The notes: a model not told the origin generated them from the sequence alone. Positions 7,901 to 16,922 are shown, counted from the first letter of the stretch. The stretch is DNA of 40,403 bases from Bacillota bacterium (GCA_021793645.1 JAJYSJ010000021.1:1-40403), one strand, 5' to 3'. Numbers and translations: made by a program.

Positions 7901-8924
7901 TCAAGCGGATCGCGGTCGACGTCGGCTACGTCGATGTGAAGGCGCTCTCCGGCGGCGGGGATCGCGTCTTGTTTCCCTCGGTGATCGCTCCTGACGAGGA
8001 GGACCTGGCGCTCGACGACGCGCTGGGCACCAAGCGCTCGCGGCAGCGCATCAACATCCAGCGCCCCGGCAACCCGCAGCAGACATGGCTCTTCGGACAG
8101 GCGGCGCTAGTCGCACCTGGCGCCACGCGCCCGTGGGCGGAAGAGGCCAGCTCGCGCGAAGGTTACGACGTGCTGGTGATGGCGGCGGTCGCATCCCTGA
8201 TCCGCACAACGGCCGTGGAGACCGTAGATGTGGATCTCGTGCTCGGTCTTCCGCTCGGCGTGTACGGGGCGCAGCGAGAGAAGTTGCGCGACGCTCTCAG
8301 GGGGCAGGGAGCCTATGTGGCCGTCAACGACCGGGTGCCGGTGCGCCTACGCTTCTCCTCGGTGCTAGTGCTGCCGCAGGCGATCGGGGCCTACTACGCC
8401 GCGGTGCTCAACCCGGACGGCAGCATGCGCTCGGAGCTTCTGAGGCGTCCGACCGGCGTAATCGACGTCGGCGGCCGGACGACGGACTACTTCGTCATGC
8501 AGCGGGATGACAACGGGCTGCGGCCCGTCAAGGCCCTCTCCGGCAGTCTCGACACGGGGACGATCGGCGTCTATGAGGCGCTCAGGCGTCGCGCGCAGAC
8601 GGCCACGGGGCACATGATCGACAGCCTGCGGGTGGAGGCGTCGCTGCGCGAGCAGGGCGGGTTACTGCTCGACATGGGCAAGGAAATCGACCTGCGCCCC
8701 TGGCTTCAGGAGGAGGCCCGTGCGGCAGCGCGGCAGATCGCAAACGAGTTGCGCGTCGCCTGGGGCAACATCTCGCTGGCCTAGGAGCGGTGCTTCTGGC
8801 CGGCGGCGGCGCCCTGCTACTAGGTGAGCATCTGCGTGCCCTGCGCCCGTCGTTAAACGTGGTTAAGGATCCTGTGTTCGCGAATGCGGCGGGATTCCTT
8901 GCAGCACGGGCGATGGCGGTGTAG
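7897..8924 (+). pseudogene. ParM/StbA-like actin-family ATPase, frameshifted near its 3' end
   Basis: Actin-fold ATPase of the kind that moves plasmids or other replicons. The first frame (7897-8784) has phosphate 1 (AVDVGYVDVKAL), FPSVIAPDEE, LVLGLPLGVYG, phosphate 2 (VIDVGGRTTDYF) and SLDTGTIGVYEAL. It stops at TAG 8782-8784. The family's C-terminal motif continues directly in another frame: VLLAGGGALLLGEHL, then DPVFANAAGFLAAR, ending at TAG 8922-8924. One indel near 8780 therefore splits the gene. Either it is inactivated or the base call is wrong. The context (cpaB-like, HD-GYP, small ORF) suggests a remnant of a plasmid-like or pilus-linked module. Confidence 0.75.
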
Positions 8925-8929
8925 ATGTC

Positions 8930-9246
8930 AACGACGTTGCGCTCATCCCTGCACCCGTCCCTCAAGGTCAGCCACACTACGGCCCTGAAGCCGTGGGCTT
9001 GCTAAGGCAAGCCCGAGGTTGACCAGCCCCAGCCAGGGCCTTCGGGCCATCGGGCTACGTTATCTGGGTCACGACACCGGCGGGTGCGCGAGCCAGCCTG
9101 CCGCTCTGTCGTCCAGGGTCAAACAGGCATACGGGGTTGAAGCTAGCGTCCTGGACGCGACAAGCCCGGATAACATCGGCGAGGCTCACTTCACTGGCCA
9201 GGGGTTGCGCCCCTGGCTGAGTTCACTCCGTAAGGAGGTCAACACG
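8930..9246 (+). ncRNA. Putative IscB omega-RNA
   Basis: A roughly 320-nt untranslated stretch directly upstream of the iscB reading frame, the place where IscB omega-RNAs are encoded. It has several strong hairpins, for example GGGCTTGC/GCAAGCCC (8995-9012), and near the end a CCAGGGG...CCCCTGG stem, then TCACTCCGTAAGGAGG just before the protein start, as in known IscB RNAs. The guide would derive from sequence at its left edge, the 3' end of the ParM-like gene. Ends are approximate. Confidence 0.55.
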
Positions 9247-10702
9247 TTGCGCGTCTTCGTCCTCGACAAGAACGGGCAACCGCTCGACCTGTGCCACCCG
9301 GCTCGGGCGAGGCGGCTGCTCCAGGCGGACAGGGCAGCGGTCTTCCGCCGTCAGCCCTTCACGATCATCCTCAAGGACCGGGAACTCGCGACCTCCATCG
9401 TCCACTCTCACCGCATCAAGCTCGACCCTGGCAGCCGGATGGCCGGTGTCGCACTGATGAACGAGAGCACGGAGGGCGTAATCTGGGGTGCTGAGATTCA
9501 ACACCGAGGCGCGCAGATCCACCTTCGCATGACCGCGAGGGCTAGTCTTAGACGGGCACGGCGGCACCGCAAGACACGCTACCGCTCGCCGAGGTTCCTA
9601 AACCGCCATCCTGCGCCTTGCGTCGTCTGCGGGAGGAACGCGCGGCACGGGCATAGGACGTGCCGCCTGCACACGCGCGTTCGACCCGAGATCCCGGCTG
9701 CTCCTCGCCGTCTGCCGCCGTCGCGAGTCGGGTTGCCAATGTGGAGACCTGGACAAAGCGGCTGTGCCGCCTCGCGCCCGTCTCCGCGATCTCCATGGAG
9801 CTTGTGCGGTTCGACCTGCAGAAGGTCGAGCACCCGGAAATCCAGGGAGTGGAGTACCAGCAGGGCGAGATCGTGGGCTACGAGGTGAAGGAATACCTGC
9901 TGCTCAAGTTCGGCCACCAGTGCGCCTACTGCGACGGGCTCTCCAAGGATGTCGTACTTGAGGTTGAGCACATGACGCCGAGGAGCCGAGGCGGGACGAA
10001 CAGGGTGTCGAACCTCGCCATCGCCTGCCATACCTGCAACCAGACAAGGGGGAGCGCACGCCCGAGGAGTGGGTGGACGCTCTGCGCCGATCACGGAAGG
10101 CAATCGACCAAACGCGCATCGCAAACTGCGGCAAGGTACGGGCGCAGGCCAAGGCCCCGCTCAGGGATGCGGCGGCGGTGAACACGACGCGCTGGGCGCT
10201 CTGGCACCGGCTCGTGGCGCTCGGAGTTCCGATTGAGGCAGGTAGCGGCGGCCCCACCAAGTTCAACCGAACGCGGCTCGGGCTGCCGAAGGAGCACTGG
10301 CTTGACGCGTCCTGCGTCGGGACGTCGACGCCCGATGGGTTGCGGATCGAGGGCGGGCCAATTCTGCGAGTCAAGGCGACCGGGCACGGAAAGCGGCAGA
10401 GGTGCGGCACGGACAAGTACGGCTTCCCAATCCGCCATGCACCAAGGCAGAGGCGGTTCTTCGGCTTTCAGACCGGGGACCTGGTACGTGCGGTCGTGCC
10501 GTACGGGAAGCACGCGGTGGTTCATGTCGGCCGCGTCGAGATCCGCTTCCGGCCGCAGTTCGTGCTCAAGGGTTTCGACGTTCATCCAAAGCATCTGAGC
10601 CTGCTTCAACGGGCTGACGGATACGAGTACGCCATCAGAAAAGGGGGAGGCGCTCCTCCAACGGTGGACTCCCAGCGCCTGGCGCGGGCGGTGGCGGCTT
10701 GA
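9247..10702 (+). pseudogene. iscB: IscB RNA-guided nuclease (IS200/IS605 type), two frameshifts
   Basis: Ancestral-Cas9-type nuclease. Frame 1 from TTG 9247 gives the PLMP-like N terminus (MRVFVLDKNGQPLDLCHPAR), RuvC-I (IKLDPGSRMAGVAL, D60), the bridge helix (RASLRRARRHRKTRYRSPRF) and a zinc knuckle (CVVCGRNARHGHRTCRLH). Near 9720 homology moves to another frame: RLAPVSAISMELVRFDLQ, GVEYQQGEIVGYEV and the HNH domain (CAYCDG, EVEHMTPRSRGG, CHTCNQTRG). At a G5 run near 10045 it moves to a third frame: TPEEWVDAL, HWLDASCVGT (RuvC-III) and the C-terminal part to TGA 10702. As written no full protein is made. The elements' transposase is absent. Confidence 0.85.
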
Positions 10703-10948
10703 GGGGGCGGCACACCGTCCCTCTGACCGAAGGGCGATGGTGATGGGAAGCAGGGCGTGGGTAGCGCCGCGCGGTGCGGGGTGCGGCCCGGCCCAGTCTG
10801 GTCTGCCCTGAAAACGCGCCGTTGGTGGCGCCGTGCGGGATTGCTCAGTACGCATCCGGAGGCCACTCCGTACTCAGGCGGCTCGCGCGTGCAAGACTGC
10901 GTCAAACGGCCGCACGTCTGATGCCAACCGAGAGGTTGACGCGGCATC

Positions 10949-10972
10949 TATAATGGTGCCAAAATGGCACCA
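10949..10972 (+). promoter_or_regulatory. TATAAT box overlapped by a perfect operator-like palindrome
   Basis: TATAAT at 10949-10954 is followed by TGGTGCCA-AAA-TGGCACCA (10954-10972), a perfect 8-bp inverted repeat ending on the A of the ATG start of the next gene. The position suggests an operator, possibly bound by the ribbon-helix-helix protein encoded immediately downstream, and a very short 5' leader. No good -35 at 17-nt spacing was found. Confidence 0.6.
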
Positions 10973-11505
10973 TGAAACTCGAGGTGTTTACCGAGAACCT
11001 GATGCGTCAAGTCGCCGTGGCCGCAGAAGCGGACGGCGAGGCCGGGAGGGCCCTGGCCGAGCGCCTCTTGGCATCGCTGGACGCGGCTCTCTGGCTCACC
11101 TTGCAGGACGTCGTCGCAGGCGCGGCGGCAGAGATCACCTGCGAGCTCGCGCCCGGTTCGGTGGATGTCCGCCTGAGGGGGAGGGATCTTGAATTCGTCG
11201 TGACGCCCGCCACCGCGGGCCAGCAGGGCGCTGGCGCTCTGCTAGGCGAGGACGCAACCGCCGGCAGTTTGCCCGAGTCCAGCCTGCTGAGCAGCGAGGG
11301 CGAGGACGCAGCGATGACGCGGATCAACCTGCGCCTGCCGACCCGCCTGAAGACGCGGATCGAGCGCGCAGCCGACAACGAAGGGCTGTCCGTGAACGCT
11401 TGGCTGGTGCGGGCCGCGACCGCCACGGTGGACCGCACGTCCCCGAGACCGCGTCCGGACCGGTCGCCGCGCGGTGCCGAGCACTACCGCGGCTGGGTGC
11501 GCTAG
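10972..11505 (+). CDS. HicB/Arc-like ribbon-helix-helix protein
   Basis: About 177 aa. The C-terminal third holds an RHH DNA-binding unit: MTRINLRLPTRLKTRIERAA, then GLSVNAWLVRAATATV, with a basic Pro/Arg-rich tail. The N-terminal part (LRQ-rich helix, then ELAPGSVDVRLRGRDLEFVV) is a separate domain of unknown role. It heads a four-gene cluster with DUF4097, an ABC ATPase and an ABC-2 permease, a common actinobacterial arrangement, which hints at transfer. The palindrome over its start fits autoregulation. Confidence 0.7.
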   Translation: MKLEVFTENLMRQVAVAAEADGEAGRALAERLLASLDAALWLTLQDVVAGAAAEITCELAPGSVDVRLRGRDLEFVVTPATAGQQGAGALLGEDATAGSLPESSLLSSEGEDAAMTRINLRLPTRLKTRIERAADNEGLSVNAWLVRAATATVDRTSPRPRPDRSPRGAEHYRGWVR

Positions 11506-11561
11506 GGCTGAAGAGGTTTGCGGCAGCGACGTGACCGCCGCGAATGACAGGAGGAGTCTTT

Positions 11562-12446
11562 GTGCCCACGTTCGAGGCGCCGGAACCGATCTCCCTTGAC
11601 CTCAAGATCGGCATCGCGAACATCTGTCTCACCGCGAGCGAGCGCGCCGACACCACGGTCGAGGTGCTGCCGACCAACCCCTCCAGTAACGGCGACGTCG
11701 CCGCGGCCGCTGAGACGCGCGTCGACTATGGTGACGGCAGGTTGTCCGTCCAGAATCCGTTGTCCTGGCGGCAGCGCGGCTGGTGGGGGTGGGGCAAGAA
11801 GGGGTCCGTGGACGTGCGGATCGAGATGCCGAGCGGATCGCGCGTGAACTGCGATGCCGTCATGGTCACCTTCGAGTCCGTGGGCCCCCTGGGCGAGTGC
11901 CGCGTGACGGTCGGCGCCGGTGAGATCCATGTCGAGCAGGCGGGGCCCGCGCAGCTCAAGACTGGGGCGGGGGACGTGACTGCGGATCACATCCTCGATT
12001 GGGTCGAGATCAAGACCGGCACCGGTGCTGTGCGGGTGGGCAGCGTCGACGGCGCGGCGACCATCCACAACTCCAACGGCGCGACGCAGGTCGGTGAGGC
12101 CACTGGCAAGGTGGACGTGCATGCGGCCAACGGGCGGATCACCGTGGACCGCGCCCGCGATTCCGTCCTTGCGCGCACGGCCAATGGGGACGTCGAGATC
12201 GGACAGGTGGAGGGCGGCGCGATCACGGCCCACACCGCTTGCGGCAGGGTCGAGATTGGCGTCCGTGACGGCGTGGCCGCCTGGCTCGACCTGACGACGA
12301 ACTTCGGTCACGTGCGCAACGACCTCGACACCGCCGAGCAGCCGGATGGAGCGCAGGCGACCGTCGAGGTGCACGTGCACACCGGCTACGGCGACATCAG
12401 CGTCCACCGCGTGGCCACAGGCGGCGCCCAAGAGGTGACGGCATGA
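11562..12446 (+). CDS. DUF4097 family beta-helix protein
   Basis: About 294 aa from GTG 11562 (AGGAGGAG upstream). Repeating beta units are visible: VTVGAGEIHVEQAGPAQLK, TGAGDVTADHILDWVEIKTG, TGAVRVGSVDGAATIHNSNG, ATGKVDVHAANGRITVDRA and so on. Proteins of this family form a right-handed beta helix, often secreted or surface-associated, and their function is mostly unknown. No signal peptide or membrane helix is visible here. The stop overlaps the ATG of the next gene (12443), indicating coupling. It belongs with the ABC exporter genes downstream. Confidence 0.8.
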   Translation: MPTFEAPEPISLDLKIGIANICLTASERADTTVEVLPTNPSSNGDVAAAAETRVDYGDGRLSVQNPLSWRQRGWWGWGKKGSVDVRIEMPSGSRVNCDAVMVTFESVGPLGECRVTVGAGEIHVEQAGPAQLKTGAGDVTADHILDWVEIKTGTGAVRVGSVDGAATIHNSNGATQVGEATGKVDVHAANGRITVDRARDSVLARTANGDVEIGQVEGGAITAHTACGRVEIGVRDGVAAWLDLTTNFGHVRNDLDTAEQPDGAQATVEVHVHTGYGDISVHRVATGGAQEVTA

Positions 12447-12730
12447 GCGCGATGGCAGATCGCTCGGCGCTCCGGGCCTCGGGCCTCCGCAAGTCCTTCG
12501 GCCGGAAGCTCGTGCTCGGCGAGGTGGCGCCGGGGAGGATCTGCGCCCTCTTAGGGCCGAACGGCGCAGGCAAGACCACCACGGTCGAGATCCTCTCGAC
12601 GCTCGTCGCGGAGGACCCTGTGGAGTTCGCCGAGGCGTTTCTTCGGAACTACCCGGAGGGTCAGTGGATCAGCCGGGAGCGGGAACGACTGACCAACGCC
12701 ATCGATCGCGTCGTGGGCAACGAACCGTAA
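12443..12730 (+). pseudogene. ABC transporter ATPase remnant
   Basis: About 95 aa. The N terminus is an ABC ATPase: RKSFGRKLVLGEVAPGRICA and an intact Walker A (GPNGAGKTTT). After ILSTLVAEDP the sequence switches to an unrelated charged stretch (FAEAFLRNYPEGQWISRERE) and stops, so Walker B, the signature motif and the H-loop are missing. Probably an internal deletion joined the 5' end of an ATPase gene to the 3' end of another gene. A complete ATPase follows 24 nt later. Confidence 0.6.
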
Positions 12731-12753
12731 CGCAAGAGAGAAGGGATAGCCAG

Positions 12754-13569
12754 ATGACAGCCAATCAGGTCCAGGGGCCTGCGATCCACGTGCAGGGCCT
12801 GGAGAAGTCGTACAAGAAGTTGGAGGTGCTGCACGGCGTGGACTTCGACGTGGCGCGGGGCAGCATTTTCGCCCTGCTCGGCTCGAACGGGGCGGGCAAG
12901 ACCACGGTCGTGAAAATCCTGTCCACGCTGCTCAAGGCCGACGCGGGGACTGCCAGCGTCAACGGCTTCGACGTCGCCACGCAGGCTGCGGACGTGCGGG
13001 AGTCCATCAGCCTCACTGGACAGTTCGCGGCCGTCGACGAAATCCTCAGTGGGCGGGAGAACCTCGTGCTGGTCGCCCAGTTGCGGCACCTCAAGGACCC
13101 GGGCACAATCGCGGATAACCTGCTCGATCGTTTCTCGCTGACCGACGCGGCCGCGCGGAAGGTGTCGACGTATTCGGGTGGCATGCGCCGCCGCCTCGAC
13201 ATCGCGATGAGCCTGATCGGAAATCCGCAGGTCATCTTCCTCGACGAGCCGACGACAGGGCTTGACCCCCAGGCGCGCATCGAGGTGTGGCGGGCCGTCA
13301 AAGAACTCGCCGAGCACGGCACGACGGTGCTGCTCACGACGCAGTATCTGGACGAGGCCGAACAGCTCGCCGACCGGATCGCGATCCTCCACGAGGGTCG
13401 GATCATCGTGAACGGCACCTTCGCCGAGCTCAAGCAGCTGCTCCCACCCGCCAAGATCGAATACGTCGAGAAGCAGCCGACCCTCGAGGACGTCTTCTTC
13501 GCCATCGTCGGTGACGACGGCCGGCACGGCGACGCTGGCAATGAGCGTAGCGTCGGCACGGAGGAGTAA
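12754..13569 (+). CDS. Daunorubicin-resistance-type ABC exporter ATPase
   Basis: About 271 aa. ATP-binding subunit of a two-gene ABC-2 exporter. Walker A GSNGAGKTTVVK, Q-loop SLTGQFAAVDEILSG, signature YSGGMRRRLD, Walker B VIFLDEPTTGLDP and the switch region (LLTTQYLDEAEQLADR, Q in place of the usual H) are in order. The C terminus has the DrrA-type tail (IEYVEKQPTLEDVFFAIVG). The ATG at 12754 has GAGAGAAGGG upstream. The permease starts 10 nt downstream. Substrate unknown; family members export hydrophobic drugs or lipids. Confidence 0.93.
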   Translation: MTANQVQGPAIHVQGLEKSYKKLEVLHGVDFDVARGSIFALLGSNGAGKTTVVKILSTLLKADAGTASVNGFDVATQAADVRESISLTGQFAAVDEILSGRENLVLVAQLRHLKDPGTIADNLLDRFSLTDAAARKVSTYSGGMRRRLDIAMSLIGNPQVIFLDEPTTGLDPQARIEVWRAVKELAEHGTTVLLTTQYLDEAEQLADRIAILHEGRIIVNGTFAELKQLLPPAKIEYVEKQPTLEDVFFAIVGDDGRHGDAGNERSVGTEE

Positions 13570-13578
13570 GGAACAACG

Positions 13579-14346
13579 ATGACCAAGCATTTCTTCGGCG
13601 ACGCCGCCGTCCTGCTAGGACGATCCCTGCGCCACATCACGCGCAGCCCGGACACCATCATCACGACCACGATCATGCCGATCGCCTTCATGCTGCTGTT
13701 CGTCTACGTGTTCGGCGGCGCGATCAACTCAGGGTCGCATTCGTATGTGAACTACCTGCTGCCCGGCATTCTGCTCATCACGATTGCTTCGGGCATCGCC
13801 TACACCGCATACCGGCTCTTCCTGGATATGCAGAGCGGCATCTTCGAACGATTCCAGTCCATGCCGATCGCACGGTCGTCGGTGCTGTGGGCGCACGTGC
13901 TGACCTCGCTGGTCGCCAATCTGATCTCGCTCGTGGTCGTCGTGCTCGTTGCCCTCCTCATGGGCTTTCGCTCGGGGGCGGGAGTGCTGGCGTGGCTTGC
14001 GGTTGCCGGCATCCTGATCCTGTTCACCCTGGCGTTGACGTGGATTGCCGTAATCCCCGGTCTCACCGCAACGTCTGTGGACGGCGCGAGCGCGTTCTCC
14101 TACCCGCTCCTCTTCCTGCCCTTCATCAGCTCGGCATTCGTGCCCACCGACACCATGCCCGGCCCGGTGCGCGCCTTCGCCGAGCACCAGCCGGTGACAT
14201 CCATCGTCAACGCGATCCGCGACCTGTTCACAGGGCAGCCGGTCGGCACCGACATCTGGATCGCCCTTGCCTGGTGTGTCGGTATCCTCATCGTCGCGTA
14301 CATCTTCGCCATGGTCACTTACCGCCGCAGGATCTCCTTTCCGTGA
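13579..14346 (+). CDS. ABC-2 type exporter permease
   Basis: About 255 aa with six predicted membrane segments, starting with IITTTIMPIAFMLLFVYVFG and including LLPGILLITIASGIAYTAYR, LVANLISLVVVVLVALLMG, WLAVAGILILFTLALTWIAV, a segment around SAFSYPLLFLPFISSAFVPT and a final IALAWCVGILIVAYIFAMVT. ABC-2 family (DrrB-like) motifs MQSGIFERFQSMPIARSS and FAEHQPVTSIVNAIRDLFTG are clear. It pairs with the ATPase directly upstream to form an exporter. Confidence 0.93.
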   Translation: MTKHFFGDAAVLLGRSLRHITRSPDTIITTTIMPIAFMLLFVYVFGGAINSGSHSYVNYLLPGILLITIASGIAYTAYRLFLDMQSGIFERFQSMPIARSSVLWAHVLTSLVANLISLVVVVLVALLMGFRSGAGVLAWLAVAGILILFTLALTWIAVIPGLTATSVDGASAFSYPLLFLPFISSAFVPTDTMPGPVRAFAEHQPVTSIVNAIRDLFTGQPVGTDIWIALAWCVGILIVAYIFAMVTYRRRISFP

Positions 14347-14669
14347 ACTGGCCACGTGGTCCGGCGCGCACCGCCAGACGGTCGTCCGTCTCTCTTGCGG
14401 GCCGGTGTCGAACTGCGCTGCAGAGGGGTCTGGAAGGCGGGCAACCGAGCATCGGGACCGGAACACAGTGGCACTTGAGAAGCCTCAAACCTTGATCGCG
14501 CCGCCATGCGCGCCGAGATGGTGGCTCGCTACGAGGCCGGGGCGACGATGAGCCGACTCGCCCGAAGCCAGTAGGCCCGATCAAGACTCCGACTCCACTG
14601 CCGTAACACACACAGCCGGCTGACCGCCCTGGTCAGCCGGTTTTCGTATGTCTAGGAGGAGGTGTTACG
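14347..14669. other. Spacer with degenerate coding remnants
   Basis: About 320 nt after the permease. The only protein-like trace is a 22-codon frame at 14506-14574 (EMVARYEAGATMSRLARSQ), which looks like the tail of a helix-turn-helix recombinase or resolvase. A terminator closes the block at 14616-14645. Confidence 0.45.
14616..14645 (+). terminator. Rho-independent terminator
   Basis: A perfect 10-bp stem CCGGCTGACC/GGTCAGCCGG with a 5-nt loop (GCCCT) is followed by TTTTCGT. It ends the ABC exporter transcription unit. Confidence 0.85.
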
Positions 14670-15174
14670 TTGGAACATGTGCCCTCTACCCCACTCGGGG
14701 CGCGCATTTATGTGGAGCGGCAGATCCTAGCAGGATCGCGCGAGGAACGGTTCCTGCGTGGCACATACGAGCATCGGCTCGGCCGGAATCTGTCGTTCGA
14801 ACATGCGTTAGAGACGGGGGTCGCGATCTTTCGCGGCAGGGTCGTAGAGAAAAAGACAGACACCTGGACGGTTAAGCTCGACAACAGTCCCGATGCTGTC
14901 TCCTCGCTGTTTGCTCGCGGAGAACGCCTTGGCCTGCGGGACGAGGCGTCTGACGGTACGACGCTATTCGCGTCGGGACATCGACCTGCGTCTCGACATT
15001 GCGCTGTGTCGGACCTTGAACGTGTCCGGTTCTGGCATCCTCGCTGTTTGTCCGAACACACTGCCACTTCATGTTGGCGAGATCGTTCAGGTGCTCTTGC
15101 ACCTCCCCTCTGGGCCGCCTGTTGCGGCCGCTGCTCGTGTGATGCGCGCAGGACGTGATGCCCTTCCTCGCTAG
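14670..15174 (+). pseudogene. PilZ-domain protein, frameshifted
   Basis: A YcgR-like two-part layout. The first frame from TTG 14670 (MEHVPSTPLGARIYVERQIL, GTYEHRLGRNLSFEHALETG, VEKKTDTWTVKLDNSP) is the N-terminal domain and runs on to ARGERLGLRDEA. From about 14950 the PilZ domain continues in another frame: LTVRRYSRRDIDLRLDIALC, RTLNVSGSGILAVCPNTLPL, VGEIVQVLLHLPSGPPVAAA, ending at TAG 15172-15174. The RxxxR-like RRYSRR and xNxSxSG motifs are those that bind c-di-GMP. One indel breaks the gene. With the HD-GYP gene it suggests c-di-GMP linkage in this island. Confidence 0.6.
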
Positions 15175-15187
15175 TGAGGTGAAAGCC

Positions 15188-15532
15188 GTGCAGATCGTTA
15201 GGGAACGGGATGGCGCCGCTCTGGCAACGCGCGGCGTCTTCGCGAGAACCGCCCGCGAGCGGTCGCGAGGTCTGCTTCGAACCCGGAGCCTTCCTGAAGG
15301 CGAAGCTTTGGTGCTGGACCCGTGCAACAGTGTCCACATGCTAGCCGTCTACCTCGACCGTGACAATCGGGTGGTGTGGGAGGGTGCGCCCGTGACGGTT
15401 CGGACCTTTCGTTCGCAGGGCGCGCAAGGTGATCGAGTTGCCGGCCCGCGCGGCTGGCGCCCTGGAGAGCGGAGACACAATCGGCTTCTTCGGGGAGGGG
15501 TAGGGCATGGCTCCAGGTCGATCGCGCCGCAG
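15188..15532 (+). pseudogene. DUF192 protein, frameshifted and internally shortened
   Basis: Small periplasmic-type DUF192 fold. ARTARERSRGLLRTRSLPEG, EALVLDPCNSVHMLAVYLDR and DNRVVWEG match the family, but the usual FFMR-PIDV stretch after NSVH is missing. Near 15400 homology moves to another frame: PFVRRARKVIELPARAAGAL and ESGDTIGFFGEG, ending at TAG 15530-15532. Both a short deletion and a frameshift are therefore present. The end overlaps the start of the next membrane protein gene. Confidence 0.6.
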
Positions 15533-16916
15533 TAGGGGAACCTGGCTTGCGGGAGTCACGCTTCTGACATCATCCATCCTGATCATCGCGCTAGCCCACC
15601 ATGGCTTCTCTGGCGACGTGCTCATGGACATCGCAAACGGCCGCTTCATCTTGGCGCATGGGTACGTCCCCCTGCGCAACGTGATGACCCAGGCGATGTA
15701 CGGGCATCCCTGGTCGAACAGCGAGTGGCTGTTCGGCGTGATCGTGGCCGAGATCTACGACCACTTCGGGCCGCAGGGGCTGGTCTGGGGCCCCGCGCCT
15801 GTGCTGGTGGCGACGAGCTTCCTCATCGCCCTCCTCGTGCAGCGTGCGGGGCAGCTGTGGGGCCTCGTCCTTGCGGTGGTTACGGCGTTCTCGCTGACGA
15901 TGGCCATGGCGCCTCGTCCGCAGCTCTTTTCGTATCTCTTCTTCGCCTTCGGGATCTGGGCGGTGCTGCGCCACAGGAAGGGCGTCGAGTGGCCGCTCGT
16001 CGCGTTTGTGGTGGCCGTCGTTCCGCTCTGGGCCAACCTGCACGCCTCGGTCTTCCTGGCGCCGGTGCTGCTGGCCGCGGAAGCCTTCTTCGGCCGCAGA
16101 CGGGATCTTATCTGGCTGACGCTGGCCTCCCTGGCGCTGTCGTTCGCCCACCCTGGCGGCGTGGCGACTTCGGGCAGCTTCCTCGCGTCGATCTTCTCGC
16201 CGGGCGTCGTGAACCGCATCCAGGAGTGGGGGTCGCTGAACCTGCTGCAGGCTGGCTCCTGGTTGATGGCGCCGATCGTGCTCGTTGCACTGCTCTACAC
16301 CGTCCGCCGGGCGTCCCGTAGGGGCGATGAGACCGGCAGCATGTGGACCCTCGCGTGGCTTGTAGCGACGGCGATTTCCGCGAGGTTCGCACCGTACCTC
16401 TCCTTGACCGTCCTCGCCGTCACGGCGCCCCTCGTGCCGCTCAGGCTGCGGCGGATCGAGCGGACAGCAGGGAGGATGGGCACCGCCGCCCTGCTTGCGG
16501 TGCCTCTGGTGTTCGGCTCGTTCTCCGTAGCCGCCGCGATGTCCGTGACCATGCAGGTGACGCAGCCCGTGGGGGCTTTCGCCTACCTGCGAGAGCACCA
16601 CGCAACCGACGTGCTGCCCTTCTACAGCCTCGGCAACGACATGGACCTCTACGGGCCGCGTCCGTTTCTCGACAGCAGGGCAGAACTCTGGACGCACGCC
16701 CCCTGGTGGAGAGATTACGTGAAGGCCAACCTGGGGTTCGTCTCGCCTGTGGCGTTCGTCGCACGTTGGGACCCGAGCGCCCGCTACGTCGTCTGGCCGC
16801 TTCACTATCCGGGTTCGCGATCTCTGCTGCGCTCGCCGCGCTGGCACCTCGTCTTCGTGGACAGGGCGCCGGACGGGACGATCGGCGTCTTCCGCAGGGT
16901 GGGGGAAGGAGCGTGA
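15507..16916 (+). CDS. GT-C-like polytopic membrane protein
   Basis: About 469 aa with roughly ten membrane helices (for example WLAGVTLLTSSILIIALAHH, VLVATSFLIALLVQRAG, LVAFVVAVVPLWANLHASVF, AALLAVPLVFGSFSVAAAM) and a soluble C-terminal domain of about 110 aa (YLREHHATDVLPFYSLGNDM and on). The first loop (SGDVLMDIANGRFILAHGYV, WSNSEWLFGVIVAEIYDHFG) resembles lipid-linked-sugar GT-C glycosyltransferase-like proteins; no acceptor can be named. Start ATG 15507 has GAGGGGTAGGGC upstream. Intact, unlike its two upstream neighbours. Confidence 0.65.
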   Translation: MAPGRSRRSRGTWLAGVTLLTSSILIIALAHHGFSGDVLMDIANGRFILAHGYVPLRNVMTQAMYGHPWSNSEWLFGVIVAEIYDHFGPQGLVWGPAPVLVATSFLIALLVQRAGQLWGLVLAVVTAFSLTMAMAPRPQLFSYLFFAFGIWAVLRHRKGVEWPLVAFVVAVVPLWANLHASVFLAPVLLAAEAFFGRRRDLIWLTLASLALSFAHPGGVATSGSFLASIFSPGVVNRIQEWGSLNLLQAGSWLMAPIVLVALLYTVRRASRRGDETGSMWTLAWLVATAISARFAPYLSLTVLAVTAPLVPLRLRRIERTAGRMGTAALLAVPLVFGSFSVAAAMSVTMQVTQPVGAFAYLREHHATDVLPFYSLGNDMDLYGPRPFLDSRAELWTHAPWWRDYVKANLGFVSPVAFVARWDPSARYVVWPLHYPGSRSLLRSPRWHLVFVDRAPDGTIGVFRRVGEGA

Positions 16917-16922
16917 TGCTCC

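Noticed and set aside
8782-8784. TAG in the ParM-like gene as a recoded (pyrrolysine) codon
   Set aside because: The conserved C terminus continues in a different frame, so an indel, not readthrough, explains the break.
9600-9760. Programmed frameshifting in iscB
   Set aside because: No slippery heptamer and stimulatory structure evident; two separate breaks fit mutation or sequencing error better.
15591-16847. 418-codon open frame on the minus strand opposite the GT-C-like gene
   Set aside because: His/Arg/Gly-rich composition, no recognisable domain; shadow of a GC-rich membrane protein gene.
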